64,000 bases of DNA from Blasia pusilla (GCA_050084515.1 CM114272.1:18476001-18540000); one strand, 5' to 3'; numbered from the stretch's first letter, positions 37,237-49,300 are shown. The notes: generated by a model from the sequence alone, not told the origin. A program made the numbers and translations.

Positions 37237-38098
37237 GAGTCCTCAACTCGGCATCTCATCAAGCTCAACCTTCCCTCATTCCTAGGTTTCCAACATGGCA
37301 AGTCCTTCAAGACTTGGAGCAGACTTTCTAGTGAGTCTAGGAACCTAAAACGGCACTTGCGCGCCTAACGGTCCCAACTGTTCAACGGACCTCGAGCGAG
37401 TTCCTAACCAAGACCCAAGTAATTGAGTGGTGGGCTGGAATCCAAGAGGGGTCTCTAAAATTCACCTCAATAGACTTGGTTCAGGTTTTCAAGCCCAACT
37501 CCAAACTCCCGATCCGTTCCATGCCCTTGAGCCGCCCGGTGGCGCCCAAAGTGGGGTTCGAGTTCCAAACACCCTTGGAGACCTTCCTCCTTACTAGTAC
37601 TTATGGGGATCTCCACTAACCCCCCACCTTTGGAAAAGGATGGTCAAGCCCTTCATTGTGGCCCTCAACCCGACTCTACTTACCGTCATTTTCGGATTGT
37701 TTTTCATCCGCTACTTGTGCGTTTGTAGATATCTATAGTGCGTATGAACCAAGTTTCCATAAGCTTTCCAACTCATTCTTACTCGTCCCAAACGCATCTT
37801 GGCACTAAAATTTATGGCCATAAATATAGTCGGAAACTCTCAAACGCTAGTGGCGTCCCAAATACGGATTCCTTCCTTTGGCAACCCACTTCCTAGACTT
37901 GACTCCTCTCAAGTCTTGATCCGTGTTTGGCCCAGGTTTCTCAGTCGTGACCACAAAATATGAAACACAAACCCTCGCTAGCGTCTCGTCTCTTGTCTCT
38001 TCTCCGAGACCACTCCAACGCGGAAACCATCTTAGCGTGATCCCGCTAGTGTTCCGATGTTATGCTTTGGCACACATTTGGTCATGAGGGTCGTGACA
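37237..38098 (-). mobile_element. truncated family C LTR inside A1 5' LTR
   Basis: Matches the solo LTR at 38166-39172 from 'gagtcctcaactcgg' to the end 'catgagggtcgtgaca' (38098). The first about 130 bases in plus reading are missing, and host LTR sequence equivalent to about 56345-56450 is deleted at that edge. The 3' edge rejoins A1 LTR sequence at 'ttaggagagtgggtttgg'. A deletion across the insertion edge explains the absent target duplication. Confidence 0.85.
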
Positions 38099-38160
38099 TT
38101 AGGAGAGTGGGTTTGGTTTGACATGAGAGAGAGTGCACACCTTTGAGAGCTATAGTGTGA

Positions 38161-39177
38161 GATGATGTCGCGCCCCTACTCTTCTTGAATGTCAATCTTT
38201 AGTGTTGCGGAAGCATACGTTCAGTAGGTCACGATCTCATCGCCGATCTGCACCCAAACACGCACTCTCGTTAGTCGGGTATGGGCCAACCAGCATTCCA
38301 ACCCATCAAGTTCTCAACTCGGCCTCTCATCAAGCTCAACCTTCCTTAGTTCCTAGTTTCCAAAACATGGCAAGTCCTTCAAGACTTGTAACATACTTCC
38401 TGGTTAGTCCAGGGATCTGAAACGGCCTTTGCGCGCCTAGCAATCCCAACTGTTCAACGGACCTCGTGTGAGTTCCAAACTGAGACCCAAGTAATTGAGT
38501 TGCGGGGTGAAATCCAAGAGGGATGTCTAAAATTGCCTCAATGGACTTGGTGCAGGTTTTCCAACCCAACCCCCAAACTTGTGTTCCGTTCCATGCCCTT
38601 GAGCCGCCCCGCGGCACCCAAAGTGGGGTTCGGGTTCCAAGCACTCTCGGAGACTTTCCCCCTTACTAGTACTTCTGGGGTTCTCCAATAATCCCCCCCC
38701 CCTTTGGAAAAGGAGGATCGGGCCCTTCATTGTGGCCCTCAACCCGACTCCACTTACAGTCGTTTCCGGGTTGTTTCTCAGCCGCTGCTTATGCGTTTGT
38801 AGAGATCTTTAGTGCGTTTGAACCGGCTTTCCATAAGCCTTCCAACGCATCCTTATTTCACCCAAACTCATCTTGGAGCTAAAAGTTATGGTTATAAATA
38901 CATTCGGAAACTCTCAAATGCTAGTGGCGTTCCAGATCCGGATTCTTCCTTTTGGCAACCCACTTTCTAGACTCGACTTCTTTCAAGTCTCATTCCACGT
39001 TTGGTCCAGGTTTCTCGGTCGCCACCACAACATCTAAAACGCGAAGCCTCGCTCGCATCTCGTCTCTTGTCTCCTCTTCGAGACTACTCCAACGCGCAAA
39101 CCATCTTAGCGTGAGCCCGCTAATGTTCCGATGTTCCGCTTTGGCACTCATTTGGTCATGAGGGTCGCGACAGATGA
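38161..39177 (-). mobile_element. solo LTR (family C) with target duplication GATGA
   Basis: LTR 38166-39172 (1007 bp), TGTCGCG...CGCGACA ends, flanked by GATGA at 38161-38165 and 39173-39177. A1 LTR sequence resumes on both sides ('gtgagatgatg' / 'gatgatgtagagag', compare 56500-56520). It is a close relative of the solo LTR in the Helitron. Orientation follows element B, whose LTR reads the same way on plus while its genes lie on minus. Confidence 0.92.
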
Positions 39178-40736
39178 TGTAGAGAGAGATTGGATCTTAT
39201 TTCACAAAGAGGGAATGAGAGAATGAGAGAGCTTCATGGGGGAGCTTGCTAGTCACTCGCTGTTTTTGCAGGTTGGGGATGATGTTTCCCATTTAGCGGC
39301 TCATGGGAGTGCTCACCAGAGCAAGGGTTGCTTTGATTGTTCTTTGCATTTGCCGATTTTTCATGTGGAAGAGTGGCGCACGGAAGCGCTGCCCAATTTC
39401 TGATAGGGATTGATTATGGGGCCGGGTTGCCCCATGTTGGTGCTCTCAAGAGCACCATGTAGCTTGCTGATTTTTATTTTTATAGGTTTTTTCTTTTTTT
39501 TTGGGAGAAATCAGCGCGGAAGTACTGCCAAATTTTGTCTAGGAGAAAGAGACATTGGGCTTCACAATATTCCTTGTCAGAAAATTGGATTTTTTGATTC
39601 TAAATATGTTTTGACGCTGTTGTAGATCGTGAACCTATACATGCTGTGCAACAAACAATGGGCATTTGGAGCTGCGAGCAAAAAGTTATGGTCAATCTTG
39701 CAAAATTGCCATTGTTAGGCGATTTTTAGGGTTAAATTTTTCAAACCCTAAACCAACCGCCACGCCAGCGGTGGCCATCGCTGTCATAGTCACCGTCAAT
39801 AGTACACCCTTTATGGTCAACCCTCACCATCACTGGTTGGCCATCACCATCAAAAGTCCACTGTCCGTTGTCCATCCTGTGGTTGCCATTGCCGCCATTA
39901 CGGAGTGGAGGGTCTTCCATGACGTTCGTTGATTCTCTGACTTGCGTCGCCACCACGTACTTTGTTTTGGCCGCCACTGTCATCATAGTTTCGTCATCAA
40001 CCAGTGATGGCAGATGACCTCTGGTTATGGTGTTTGAGTTTGGATTTCATGATGCTATGTTGTGATTGGTAGCCGCTCGACGACGATCAAGTACCGTGTC
40101 GTGACACCCGTAGCCGCAACGCGCCGCCGATTGCTGCGCCTTGCTGCTCGTGGCCGCATCGCACCATCTCGATCACGAAGCCGCTCCTTCACTAAGGAGC
40201 AGAGCGTATGAATTGTTGATTGAGGAGGGTATGCTGCCGAATGCCGTGTTGTTTGTAGCCGTTCCGTGCCGCACCGGACCACTTGACCTACATCGCACAT
40301 CGAGGAGGTTGAGCAGCGTCAATACGAGAGGAGTACGACTTGTTGATTGGAGGAGTTGTCTTCACGACCAAGTTGGGGTCGAGATTTGGAGTTTCCGAAG
40401 ATGTCATCGACATTATTGTTAGGTTACCCATTATGGTCTCTTATCCTGCACGTGTGAGGGATTTCCGAGTATTGGGAAGTTATTTGGGATATTGGGTTTC
40501 GTGTTGATGCTAGGAGCATCGATGCTATATGGGTTTAGGGGACATAGACCTATGTGGGATGTCCAGAGTTGAGGATGGTTTGTCGATGAGACGATAGATC
40601 AATGATTTGTCACATCCCGCTGCTTGTTGCCACACAACACACGTCTGAGTGAGAGAGTGTAGATTGAGTGCCGCATATTTAGTTTGAGTGATTGAGGGAT
40701 TACTTGTGAGATTCAAAATGATCGTGTGAGAGGGTC

Positions 40737-42250
40737 ATGAGGGCCATCACGGCGTCCTTTCAAGATTTTGAGAGGCGAGGTAGTGGACCTGAGAGTAGCT
40801 CTAGAGGGTTTACGCGGAGTGGTGCGAGGTTTCGAGGGTCTCCACGTGAGAGACCACCTCGATCTCCTTCTATGTTGTCTTCACACAAGGGGAGCGTATA
40901 GAGAAGTGTGTTAGTTATCCACCGTACACATTGAGTGGTCCTACCAATTGGGCGTACGAGATGGACGACCAAGGTAGAGGACCGCGTAGGTTTTTGAGTG
41001 TTGTAGGCACTATAGAGCTACACGACTTCATTGAGGAGTTTAGGAGTTGGTGTGACTCACAGTGGGCTAGGAACTCTAGAGAGTTCAACTCGTTTACAGC
41101 ATGGAACAGTATGTTCCAGCATTTAGAGGGGGCGCCCATGGACGATTACCATGAGTTCTCCAACAGATATGCCTAGGAGATTGAAGCATGGCGACTCTAC
41201 TATGACCCACACTATGTGTCATGGACGGAGCCATTCCCAGATGAGGAGGAGGAGTCAGGAGAGGCTAATTCCTCTTCCTCTAGTGAAGTTTTAGGAGGGG
41301 TCACTCGCACTGGAGTATTTGCATCGACTAGTCGGGTTTGTCCCAGGTTCAACCCTATGGTTGAGTTCTTTGTTGAGTTGAGGGGGAGATACCAGAGGGT
41401 ACGGACGGAGAAGTTGCAGAGCATCCACGACTTCCAGAGGCGCCCAGGTGAGAGTTTGTGTGAGGCTAACACTCGCTTGCGCCGATTGATCAACGTCACT
41501 TAGGGGGTGACAGAGGCTCAGGCTATCCAGTCATGGTACGCGATGCTGGACCGGACCCAACGGACACAGGTACGGGAGAGGGTGCTTCTTATGAACACCT
41601 CCCCTATGTTGAGAGATGTTTTTAGGACCACCGAGAACATTGAGCGCAACATGGCGGAGGAGAGCGTAGCCACCATGGGTTCTGGGCGAGAGCAGTCATG
41701 ATTGTCTGCACCACCTATGCAGCAACGTGGACTCCGAGATAGGTCAAATGTGGCACCACCGGCTCAGGGAGGATACCGGGAGGCCGTGCCACAGAGACCT
41801 TCGCCTTCATATGCAGCTCAGAAGTAGCCGCCTAATATTACTTGTTGGTCATGTGGTGGAGCCCATCATCAGCGCGATTGCACTCGTCAGGGTCACGGAC
41901 GGGTGCCTTAGCATGGAGGAGGAGATGGTACTGCACCAGGAGGTTATCAAAGTGACTATTGTCAGAGGTATGGTCATACACGTGCCAGGTATTTCAGTTT
42001 ACATCCTGAGTTACGTCCGGACCGAGGGCCAGAGCGAGAGCACCAGAGCGAGTAGCCGGTCCGAGTGGGCTAGAGATCGTGCAACAGGTGGTCCCGTTGG
42101 GGGACGAGGAGCTGGAGTTGCCCGACAGGGTGGTGGAGCTATCCGTGGAGGAGGTAGAGTACCACCACCTAGAGCGCCAAGGGAGACCTCGGACATGAGG
42201 CAAGGATGGCTGCTCAGATACAGCAACTAAAGGAGCAGATTTCCGTTATG
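40737..42250 (+). pseudogene. gag of A1
   Basis: The capsid-type segment 'VGTIELHDFIEEFRSWCDSQ' through 'MFQHLEGAPMDDYHEFSNRYA' (about 40990-41173) is a Ty3/gypsy retrotrans_gag domain. 41216-41700 continues with 'SIHDFQRRPGESLCEANTRLRRLINVT'. Two zinc knuckles follow near 41840-41890 (CWSC..H....C type) and 41950-41995 (SDYCQRYGHTRAR), then a Gly/Arg-rich tail. Gag would package element RNA into particles. In-frame stops at 41174 and 41501 replace CAG of the A2 copies (58538; 59872), with further stops at 41699 and near 41826 and 41909. Confidence 0.85.
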
Positions 42251-42944
42251 GCATTTAGGTTACCCGATGCCGGATCCGTGGCATCGACATCATATGGAGC
42301 AGCTAGAGATATGGAGGATCCTAATTGGATGTACATGATTGCTTAGATGGAGGCTGATGCAGTTGTGACGCGTGGAGCAGCCGCAGAGTTGGATCCACAA
42401 TGAGGGGAAGCCAGAAAATAGACTAGGCTTCCTTAGGCTTTCACGTTGTCCGAAGCGATGAGGACCCCATCGATGGATGCTCATCAAAGTTCCTAAAGAG
42501 TTGGTGATGTTGTTGGTGTGCAAGCACGGACGGCGATGGGAGAAGCGAGTGCGACGACACCTATTGTTGATGCTCAGGAGGGGCATGTGTCGAGCACGTT
42601 GTTGGGGGCGACCACCGTTGTGTACCGCACTCCTTTATTTTTTGCTTCCGATGTTATGAAGTTTAAGCCGAGGCTTTTCTGCTGGCCGCTTCACTATGTG
42701 AGTGCGGAGTTGGAGTTCCTGCATCACGTTCAGAGGTGATTGTAGAGGAGGTGATGGACCTGCCCTTAGAGCGTATGCTCAGGCCGTCCACGTCAGATTC
42801 ATGGCAGGCTGCGGTTGCTATGATGGCGGAGATGCCGGCTAGACCCGCGATCGAGCATGTCATGTCTTCTCCTGGTGTTGTGTTGATGGATAACCAAGGA
42901 GAGGTCTTCCAGTTGGTGAGTCCCGGAGGTAGAGCTTTTAGTCC
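42251..42944 (+). pseudogene. A1 pol N-terminal region, upstream of protease
   Basis: Corresponds to 60610-61308 in A2 ('DAGSVASTSYGAARD', 'LPLERML.PSTSDSWQA', 'EMPARPAIEH' in short pieces). It ends at the insertion point of element B after 'VSPGGRAFS'. CAG to TAG and CGA to TGA changes at 42344 and 42403 interrupt the frame. Function of this spacer is unknown; it links gag to the protease. Confidence 0.7.
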
Positions 42945-42949
42945 ACAGC

Positions 42950-43975
42950 TGTTGTGCGCCTACTCTCCTTGAACGTTAATCTTATTTGTTGCGGAAGCGT
43001 GCGTTTAGTAGGTCACGCTCTCAACGCTGATCTGCATCCAAACACGCAGTTCGGTTAGTCGGGTCTTGGATCAATCAGCGGGATTACTTTCCGAGTTCTC
43101 GTCTCGGACTCTCTTTTCAAGCTCAACCTTCCTAGTTTCGCGGTTTCCAACACGGGCAAGTCTCGAAAGACTTGGGACAGACTTTCTGGTCGGTTCAGGA
43201 ACTTGAAACGGCGTTTCGCGCCTAGCGGTTCCAACTGTCCGATGAACATCCAATGAGTTCCTCACCAAGACTCGCTCAAAGTGAATCTTGGGTTGGAATC
43301 CAAGTGTGGCGTACAAAGTCCACTCCCTTGGATCAGGTTTGGGTTTCGGGTTTCCGCGCCAAACTCCCGTTCCATCCCGTGCCTCTGAAACGCCGTTTCG
43401 CGCCCAAAGTGGGGTTTTGTTTCCCGAGACATCTCAGAGAAGGTACTCCCCTTACTAGTACTTCTAGGGATCTCCGAGGCCCCCTACATTTAGGGAAAGA
43501 CACCCGGGCCTCTCCAATTGGGCCTCAACCCGATTGCTCTCTCAATCGTTTTCGGCCAATATCTCAGCGTGTACTTATGCGTTTGCTGAGATCTTTGGTG
43601 CGTTGGAAGCGTCTTAAGATCAGCTTTCCAACGCGCCCTTACTTGTCTTGAACGCAGCTCAACGTTATGGTCCTAAACACAGTCAGATTCTCCCAAACGC
43701 TAGTCGTGTTCCAAATTGGTTCTCACCTCTTTGGCAACCAACCTCCCAAGACTCAACTCACCTCAAGTCTCGGCTCGCGTTTCGTCTAGGTTTCCTGGTC
43801 GCGACCACTAACGCATGAAACGCACAACTCTGTTCCGCGTTTCGTCTCTTAGACTTTTCCAAGAGACTCTTCCAAACGCCTCTCCAAAGCGCAAACCTCG
43901 CGGCGTGAGTTCCTTTGAGTTCTGATGTTTCGCTTGGCGCGTATTTGGTGTTGTTTGGTTATGAGGGTCGCAACA
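42950..43975 (-). repeat. 3' LTR of element B
   Basis: 1026 bp. On plus it reads TGTTGTGCGCC...GGGTCGCAACA, giving TG...CA ends on either strand. It aligns with 49315-50334 almost base for base, with small indels in the stretch 43340-43420. It resembles the family C solo LTRs more distantly, for instance at 'ccccttactagtacttct' and the terminal 'atgagggtcgc'. Confidence 0.95.
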
Positions 43976-43988
43976 CTCACCCCTCCTT
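43976..43988 (-). other. polypurine tract of element B
   Basis: Minus strand reads AAGGAGGGGTGAG immediately before the 3' LTR, the expected plus-strand DNA synthesis primer position. Confidence 0.8.
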
Positions 43989-44701
43989 AGAAGGTTGATG
44001 TCCTCATCAACGCAAACATTATTGATGTTAAGTTCTGGGAAGCCGACCCCTTAACACAGAATCGCGTTCTGGTAGCTAACCCGCAATTCCTCTTTTTGGC
44101 TTAAGTCTTAGGTTGTGGCGCAGCACTTAGACTTATTATCTTCTGCTTTCTGATGAGCCTAGACTAGTTCTGCCGAACTAATCTAACTATCAAAATAAGC
44201 TCACTAAGTCTGCAACCTAACACTTCACTCACTATTTGTAAACAACCGCCTGTCTACCTAGCCAACTCGTACTACTTTTGGGTCACCTGTACTCCACCTA
44301 GGCGCGTCACTAAGTTCTGTCATGAAACATGAATGAGATCACCACAAACCCCAAGACAGACTCATCTGCCCCGCCGATGTTAGGGCGAGCCCAAATGCTA
44401 GTACTTCAACACTTGGTCCTGATCTAGATGCCTTATCTGAATACAAGCTCTCACCTCAAATACTCATTGTTTGGTCTCCTTGACTTACATCCTAAGCATA
44501 TGAAGAAGAACTACTCATTGCCTTGCACAAACCAAACTCAAAATTACAATACAAGCATTGAATCTCCAAATCCATGTCTTCTTTATTGCAACAACTAAAC
44601 CTTTCTAGTTACAACGGGTTATCGGTCCAAGCTTTCCGGTCACAAGTTATGTCCATTGCTTCACCATGTACTAACGCACGTGCCTTTCTTGCATCCATCT
44701 A
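43989..44701 (-). other. 3' untranslated region of element B
   Basis: Between the chromodomain and the polypurine tract. Only short frames and no recognised domain. It probably represents the 3' non-coding leader of the element transcript. Confidence 0.6.
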
Positions 44702-44856
44702 AAGTCACGCAATGCTTCTTGTGCATGTTCTAGATCCGCCTCCGCAATCCAAGTTGCCTCTTTCACATGATAGCCTTTCCACTTGACCAAGTACTCGTAC
44801 TTGGCGGCCCTACGTCTGGAACGCAGAATGGTCTCAACCTCGAACTCTGGTTCCTC
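44702..44856 (-). pseudogene. chromodomain of element B integrase
   Basis: The minus strand reads 'FEVETILRSRRRAAKYEYLV' then 'KWKGYHVKEATWIAEADLEH'. This is the chromodomain pattern of (Y/F).VE.IL..R, YLVKWKGY and TWE...L, with Ile replacing the usual Glu after the Trp. In chromoviruses it directs integration to modified chromatin. It is in a different frame from the preceding integrase frame, so a one-base change lies near 44860. Confidence 0.9.
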
Positions 44857-46000
44857 ATTTCTGATGACGGTTGTGGTCTCAACATCCTCCTTCGCTCCGG
44901 ACGCACATTGTCTTGAAGATACTTCTTCAATAACGACACATGGAAAGTCGGGTGAATCTTGAACTCGTTTGGTAGCTCCAACGTGTATACATCCTCAAAC
45001 GGCTTTGCCTTGATCACATACGGTCCAGCATACTTGGCTGACAATTTCGCGGACAATTCCTTCGGAAGAGTGAGATTCTTAACACTCCACCACACTTGTT
45101 CCCCAACTTGGAAACTCACTTGGCGCCGACTTTTGTTAGCATGCTTTACGTACCTTAGTTGAGCCTTGGCGAGACTTTCTCTCGCTCGCTCTTGTCGTTC
45201 CCGCATTTCCACTAACAAACATTCCACCGTTTCTTGACGAGTGTGTGTCAATGTATTGCCCTTCGAAAGAGCTAAGTCAAGAGGCCCTTCTGGTTCTCTT
45301 TGATACGCCAGAAGAAACGGAGATTCTCCGGTTGCAGAATGCTTAGTCGAGTTGTAACAATACTCAACCATACTTAACCACTTGGCCCAATCTCTTTGGT
45401 CCGCACTCACGTAATTTCGTAAGTACCGGTTTACGACCGAGTTTACTTTTTCCGTTTGCCCATCCGTTTGAGGATGGAAGGCCGTACTAAAGCTGAGTTT
45501 GGTCCGGAACCTCCTGAATAGATGTTTCCAAAAGGCACTGGTAAACTTCGGGTCCCGATCAGACACAATGCTCCTAGGCAATCCGTGCGCACGCCACCAA
45601 CCATCCAGGAATAGTCGGGAAGTCGTGTAGGCCGTCGTAGACTCTCTCGTCGGCACAAACCTCCCCAACTTGCTAAACCGATCAACTATCACAAGTATAG
45701 CGTTGTATCCCTCAGATTCTGGAAGACTCGTAATGAAATCCATGCCAATGCTTTGCAAGGGTCCCTCCGGGATTGGCAAAGGATGAAGTAAGCCTTGTTT
45801 CTTTGCATAAGACACGCGGTTTTTGGCGGAGTCACGCATGTTTTCACATCTTGAGCAACATCTTCTTTCATGTTGGGCGGAAGAACCTCTTAGACAAAAC
45901 AAAGCAAGAGTGGATTTCTCCCCTTTGTGTCCCACAAGGTCCATCATGACATTCCACAAACACCTTGGTCCGTAGCTTGCCTTGGCCTACATAGATCTGC
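44763..46000 (-). pseudogene. integrase of element B
   Basis: A 398-codon minus frame (45959-44763) carries 'SIGMDFITSLPES' and 'VIVDRFSKLGRFVPT' (first Asp region), 'IVSDRDPKFTSAFWKHLF' (second Asp), 'FHPQTDGQTEKVN' (Glu) and the GPY/F-type tail 'YAGPYVIKAKPFEDVYTLELP'. All three catalytic residues are present. The N-terminal zinc-binding region is frame-broken: 'MKEDVAQDVKTC' lies in another frame at 45871-45830. Integrase inserts the cDNA, producing the 5-bp duplications seen here. Confidence 0.92.
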
Positions 46001-46121
46001 TCTGCTTAAACCTTAGCAAGCCGTGTCTCAAACTGAGATTGGCCACCTTCTCGCCCGCTTTAACTTCCCAAGGTACTCCCTCGCTTGCGCATCCTTCATG
46101 TATCCTTCAAGAATCCTTCTT

Positions 46122-47000
46122 TCAGTCTGTTTCATTAGGGAACATTGCTCTTAACACTTGTGTCGTCGATGGCATGTGTTCATCCCTGCGACTTAACACA
46201 TCTGGAATGACATTGTCTTTCCCCGGCTTGTGGATTAGCTCCACATTCATCAACGCCAAGGTATCATGCCACCAAAGTTGTTTTGGCGCCACGCGATCCC
46301 GGGTCTCAAAATACTTGAGCGATATGTTATCGGTGAATACTCGAGTCTGTGAAGTCCCAAATAGTGACGCCACTTCCTCAAGCAATGAACCACATCAAAC
46401 AACTCTTTCTCATGAGTAGGCCATCTCCTTTCGCTGTCGCTAAGCTTCTTGCTTTCGTATGCTACATGTCTCCCTTTTTGCACCAACATTCCTGCAATCG
46501 CGAAATCACTAGCATCCGTGTGCACCTCGAACGGTTGTTCAAACTCCGGCGATTTGAAGCTGGTTCTGCGAGAGGATCTCTTTGACTCGATTGAACGCTT
46601 TATCCACTTCCTCGGTCCATGTAGTATTGGCAAATTTGCGGTCCAATCCATGAGAGGTTTCACTATGCCGAAAAAGTTCTTCACATATGTCCGGTAAAAA
46701 TCGGGCGACTCGATGAACCTTCTCATCCCCTTCACCGTGGAAGGCGGTTCCCATTCAGCAATCGCGCTCACCTTTTCCATGTCTGGACTCACTCCATCCG
46801 CACTAACCACATGCCCCAAGAACTTGATCTTCGTCAAACCGAACTCACTCTTATCCGCATTTGCATACTGACTTGTTCGCCTAAGTTTCTCAAACACCGT
46901 CTTCAAATGTCGGCGTGCTCCTCTAGTGTTTTCGAATAGATGAGTATGTCATCTATATAGATGATCACAAACTCATCCGTCTCCTTGTGAAAGATGGAGT
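46122..47000 (-). pseudogene. RT C-terminus and RNase H of element B
   Basis: 46250-46906 reads 'YANADKSEFGLTKIKFLGHV', then the RNase H start 'FEVHTDASDFAIAGMLVQKG' and 'THEKELFDVVHCLRKWRHYL'. After a frame change, 46122-46385 reads 'TRVFTDNISLKYFETR' and 'IHKPGKDNVIPDVLSRR'. Between 46906 and 47000 the minus strand encodes the RT catalytic box ('IIYIDDILIYS'). RNase H acidic residues D-E-D-D can be traced across the two frames. Confidence 0.88.
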
Positions 47001-47740
47001 TAGTTCATCAAAGTGGTGAACGTCGGAGGCGCATTACAAAGACCGAAAGGCATTACTACAAACTCGAACGAACCGTATCTCGTTCTACACGCAGTCTTCT
47101 CTACATCCGCTTCGGCAATCCGAATCTGATAATATCCTGATTTCAGGTTAATCCGGCTGAAATACTTGGCACCCGACAATCGATCAAAGAGGTCATCCAT
47201 CCTCGATAGAGAATAGTTATTCCTTACCGTCACTTTATTCAGCGCCCGATAATCAACACAGAGTCTCAACTTCCCATCCTTCTTCTTTACAAAGAGGACG
47301 GACGCCCCATAAGGTGACTTGCTCGTTCGGATGTAACCCCTCTCTAGGAGTTCACTCAACTGTCTCTTCAACTCAGCAAGTTCCTCTTGATTCAACCTAT
47401 ATGGTGCCTTTGAAGGTGGTTGAGATCCTGGTATCACCTCAATCTTATGATCAACTGCCCTATGTGGTGGCAACTCAATCGGAAGCTCCTTAGTCAACAC
47501 ATCTTCAAATTCTTTCACAACTCTCTTGAGTGTTTCAGGGATCCCCCTTGAAGCTGAGTTCTGATCTCTGCATCTCGTGCTTGCATCATCCTCTACTCGT
47601 CTCATCAAGCAAAGGAATCCTTCCTCTAACTCGGCCAAACTCGTCCTCGTGATGGCGTTCACCAACTCTGTCTTTCTAGGCACCTCACGAACCAATCTAA
47701 CGTCCGTCCGTTTGCCGTTAACCAAGACGCTCAACCTCAA
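47000..47740 (-). pseudogene. reverse transcriptase of element B (N-terminal two-thirds)
   Basis: A 246-codon frame includes '[20 protein letters not shown]', '[20 protein letters not shown]', '[20 protein letters not shown]' and '[14 protein letters not shown]', ending '[15 protein letters not shown]'. These are the standard Ty3/gypsy RT blocks; the first catalytic Asp position in 'SRINLKSGY' reads Asn instead of Asp, as seen here, which would inactivate RT. The YIDD box lies beyond a frame change at about 46990. Confidence 0.9.
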
Positions 47741-48228
47741 GGTCTCGCCTCAGTTCCACCTCATTTGCATCCAAGAACGTGTTCCCCAAGACTCGTCGAT
47801 ACCGTCCATCTATGGCTGTAAAATTCTCCTTCAACTCAAATACTCCATCTCACAACTAGCCCTAAAACTAGATCGATGTCGATGGGACTTGCCTCCCGTG
47901 AATCCTACCCTAATGGGTTCATCGCGCCTTGGTGGTTGGCAATCCCAACGTTTTACGATTCTCGACTCAAGAATGAGTGCGAAGCTTTTGTATCAACGAG
48001 CAACATCACATCGCGATTAGCGATCTTGGATCCTAGGTAAACTAAATTGGGCGTTCTCTTGGTGACTTGTAGAGATGTATCTAGATCTCCCTCCGATAAA
48101 TGCTTAGCGGCAAATGCAATCATACTCGGTTTACTAACCTTGGGCCTAACACATTCCTTAGCCATATGCCCGGGTTCGCCACAATTGTAGCAAATCACTT
48201 TGGCATGCGTTGACCGTGTGGCGGCCCC
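47741..48228 (-). pseudogene. zinc knuckle and aspartic protease of element B
   Basis: The frame 48198-47953 starts with a CCHC knuckle 'CYNCGEPGHMAKEC' (C-x2-C-x4-H-x4-C) and ends with the protease active-site region 'VMLLVDTKASHSFLS'. The family motif is D-(T/S)-G-A, so the catalytic-loop Gly is Lys here, which should abolish activity. The protease C-terminal half (47741-47950) is in broken frames. Confidence 0.88.
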
Positions 48229-49294
48229 TTAGGCTTCAGCGTTGAGTTCCACTCGTTTTGCGGCAGAAGCGAGAGACCCTCCATGGTCACGCTCACCCCA
48301 TTCCAAACCCTCTTGGATGTCCCTTTGTTCTTCGTAACTTAGAAAAACTTTTTGTCTCAAAGGGTTTGGGTGTTGGACTTCATCGTCCCCAATCCGCTCG
48401 GCTAGTCTCAAGAGATCGCGCGCGTCTAGGATGTGAGGCATACGGAAGAGAGCCTTCTCGGCACTCGGTTTGAGCCCACTTAGGAAGATCACCTTTTTAG
48501 TATGTTCATCCGTGGAAAGTGCACTCATGAGCGCACTAAACTCTGCACATAAGTGCCAAGTGATCCACTGGCGCAACCTCACCACCTCCATGCCATCGCG
48601 GTACTCTGATATTCGGAGTGAATCGGTTCCCAATCAACTCCTTGAAATCTTCCCAACTCAATGTTTTCCCCGACCTAGATGTTCTTTTGGTGAGTCGTCC
48701 ACCAATGGAGAGCGTGATCCTTGAAACGTGACCGCTCTGATCACCTTGTCTTGTTCATCGCCTTTGCGCTTCAAAATAGAGTTCGAGTTCCGTTAGAAAC
48801 TCGCTCACTTTCCGAGAACGCCCCATTATTGTGAATGGCGTTGGAAAATTAGTCTTACAAAGCTTCTTGCCAGAACTAGAGGCTCCATTTGACTTGAATT
48901 CCGAGATCACCTTGCTCTGTTCGGCCATCTGGTCCGCCATCACCTTCATCAATCCCATCATTTGGGTATAAAAGGCCAGATTGTTTAAGTTTGGACCCGA
49001 AGGTCCCGCGGAAAGATTTTCGGTTGGAACATCCTCATGTCTGGGACTCGGCACTTCGGGAGTCGCAAATTCCACCTCCGACTCTCGGTCCGTCATTGAT
49101 TTGTCTCTTGGCTTCTTTGCTTTGACTCGCGGTTTCCTCGATTCTTCGCCCTTGGTCGCCATTTGCGAGTCGTCGCCTTTTCTCAGATCTCCTCCTCGCC
49201 TCTTGTGTTCCTCCTCGGCGTCGCGGTCTTCCGGCCATCTTGAGTTCTCCCCAAACGTCCAGATCTTCAACGACCCCAAGTTCACGCTCATCAA
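48229..49294 (-). pseudogene. gag of element B
   Basis: 49294-48755 encodes the N-terminal part: a charged Lys/Arg/Glu-rich region, then 'NNLAFYTQMMGLMKVMADQM' and 'NFPTPFTIMGRSRKVSEFLT', as in chromovirus Gag. 48633-48229 encodes the capsid C-terminal part with 'KKVIFLSGLKPSAEKALF'. A frameshift separates them at about 48640-48755. The ATG near 49294 lies a few bases from the primer site, so the first codons may not be the native start. Confidence 0.85.
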
Positions 49295-49300
49295 GGAATT

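Larger units (their letters stand above)
36925..40060 (+). repeat. 5' LTR and leader of A1, with two family C LTR insertions
   Basis: Blocks at 36925-37233, 38099-38165 and 39173-40060 align in order with 56024-57400, the LTR/leader ahead of A2 gag. The alignment includes 'ggctcatttcgagccatattgaggaacttact', split by insertions. The first about 130 bases of the LTR, present at 55573-55700, are absent, so it is 5' truncated. The LTR-to-leader boundary is not identified; candidate ends lie between 39650 and 40070. Leader sequence from about 39740 has 'caccatc/gtcaac'-type short repeats. Confidence 0.75.

Noticed and set aside
42061-42180. Gly/Arg-rich tail of gag as an RGG RNA-binding protein
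   Set aside because: It is continuous with the zinc-knuckle part of retroelement gag in A1 and A2; a nucleocapsid tail explains it.
41994-42226. Minus-strand frames with Pro/Ser-rich peptides opposite gag
   Set aside because: Shadows of the Gly/Arg-rich gag tail on the other strand.
43253-43651. 132-codon frame, with a near-copy at 49648-50010
   Set aside because: Both are LTR sequence of element B; duplication reflects the paired LTRs, not a gene.
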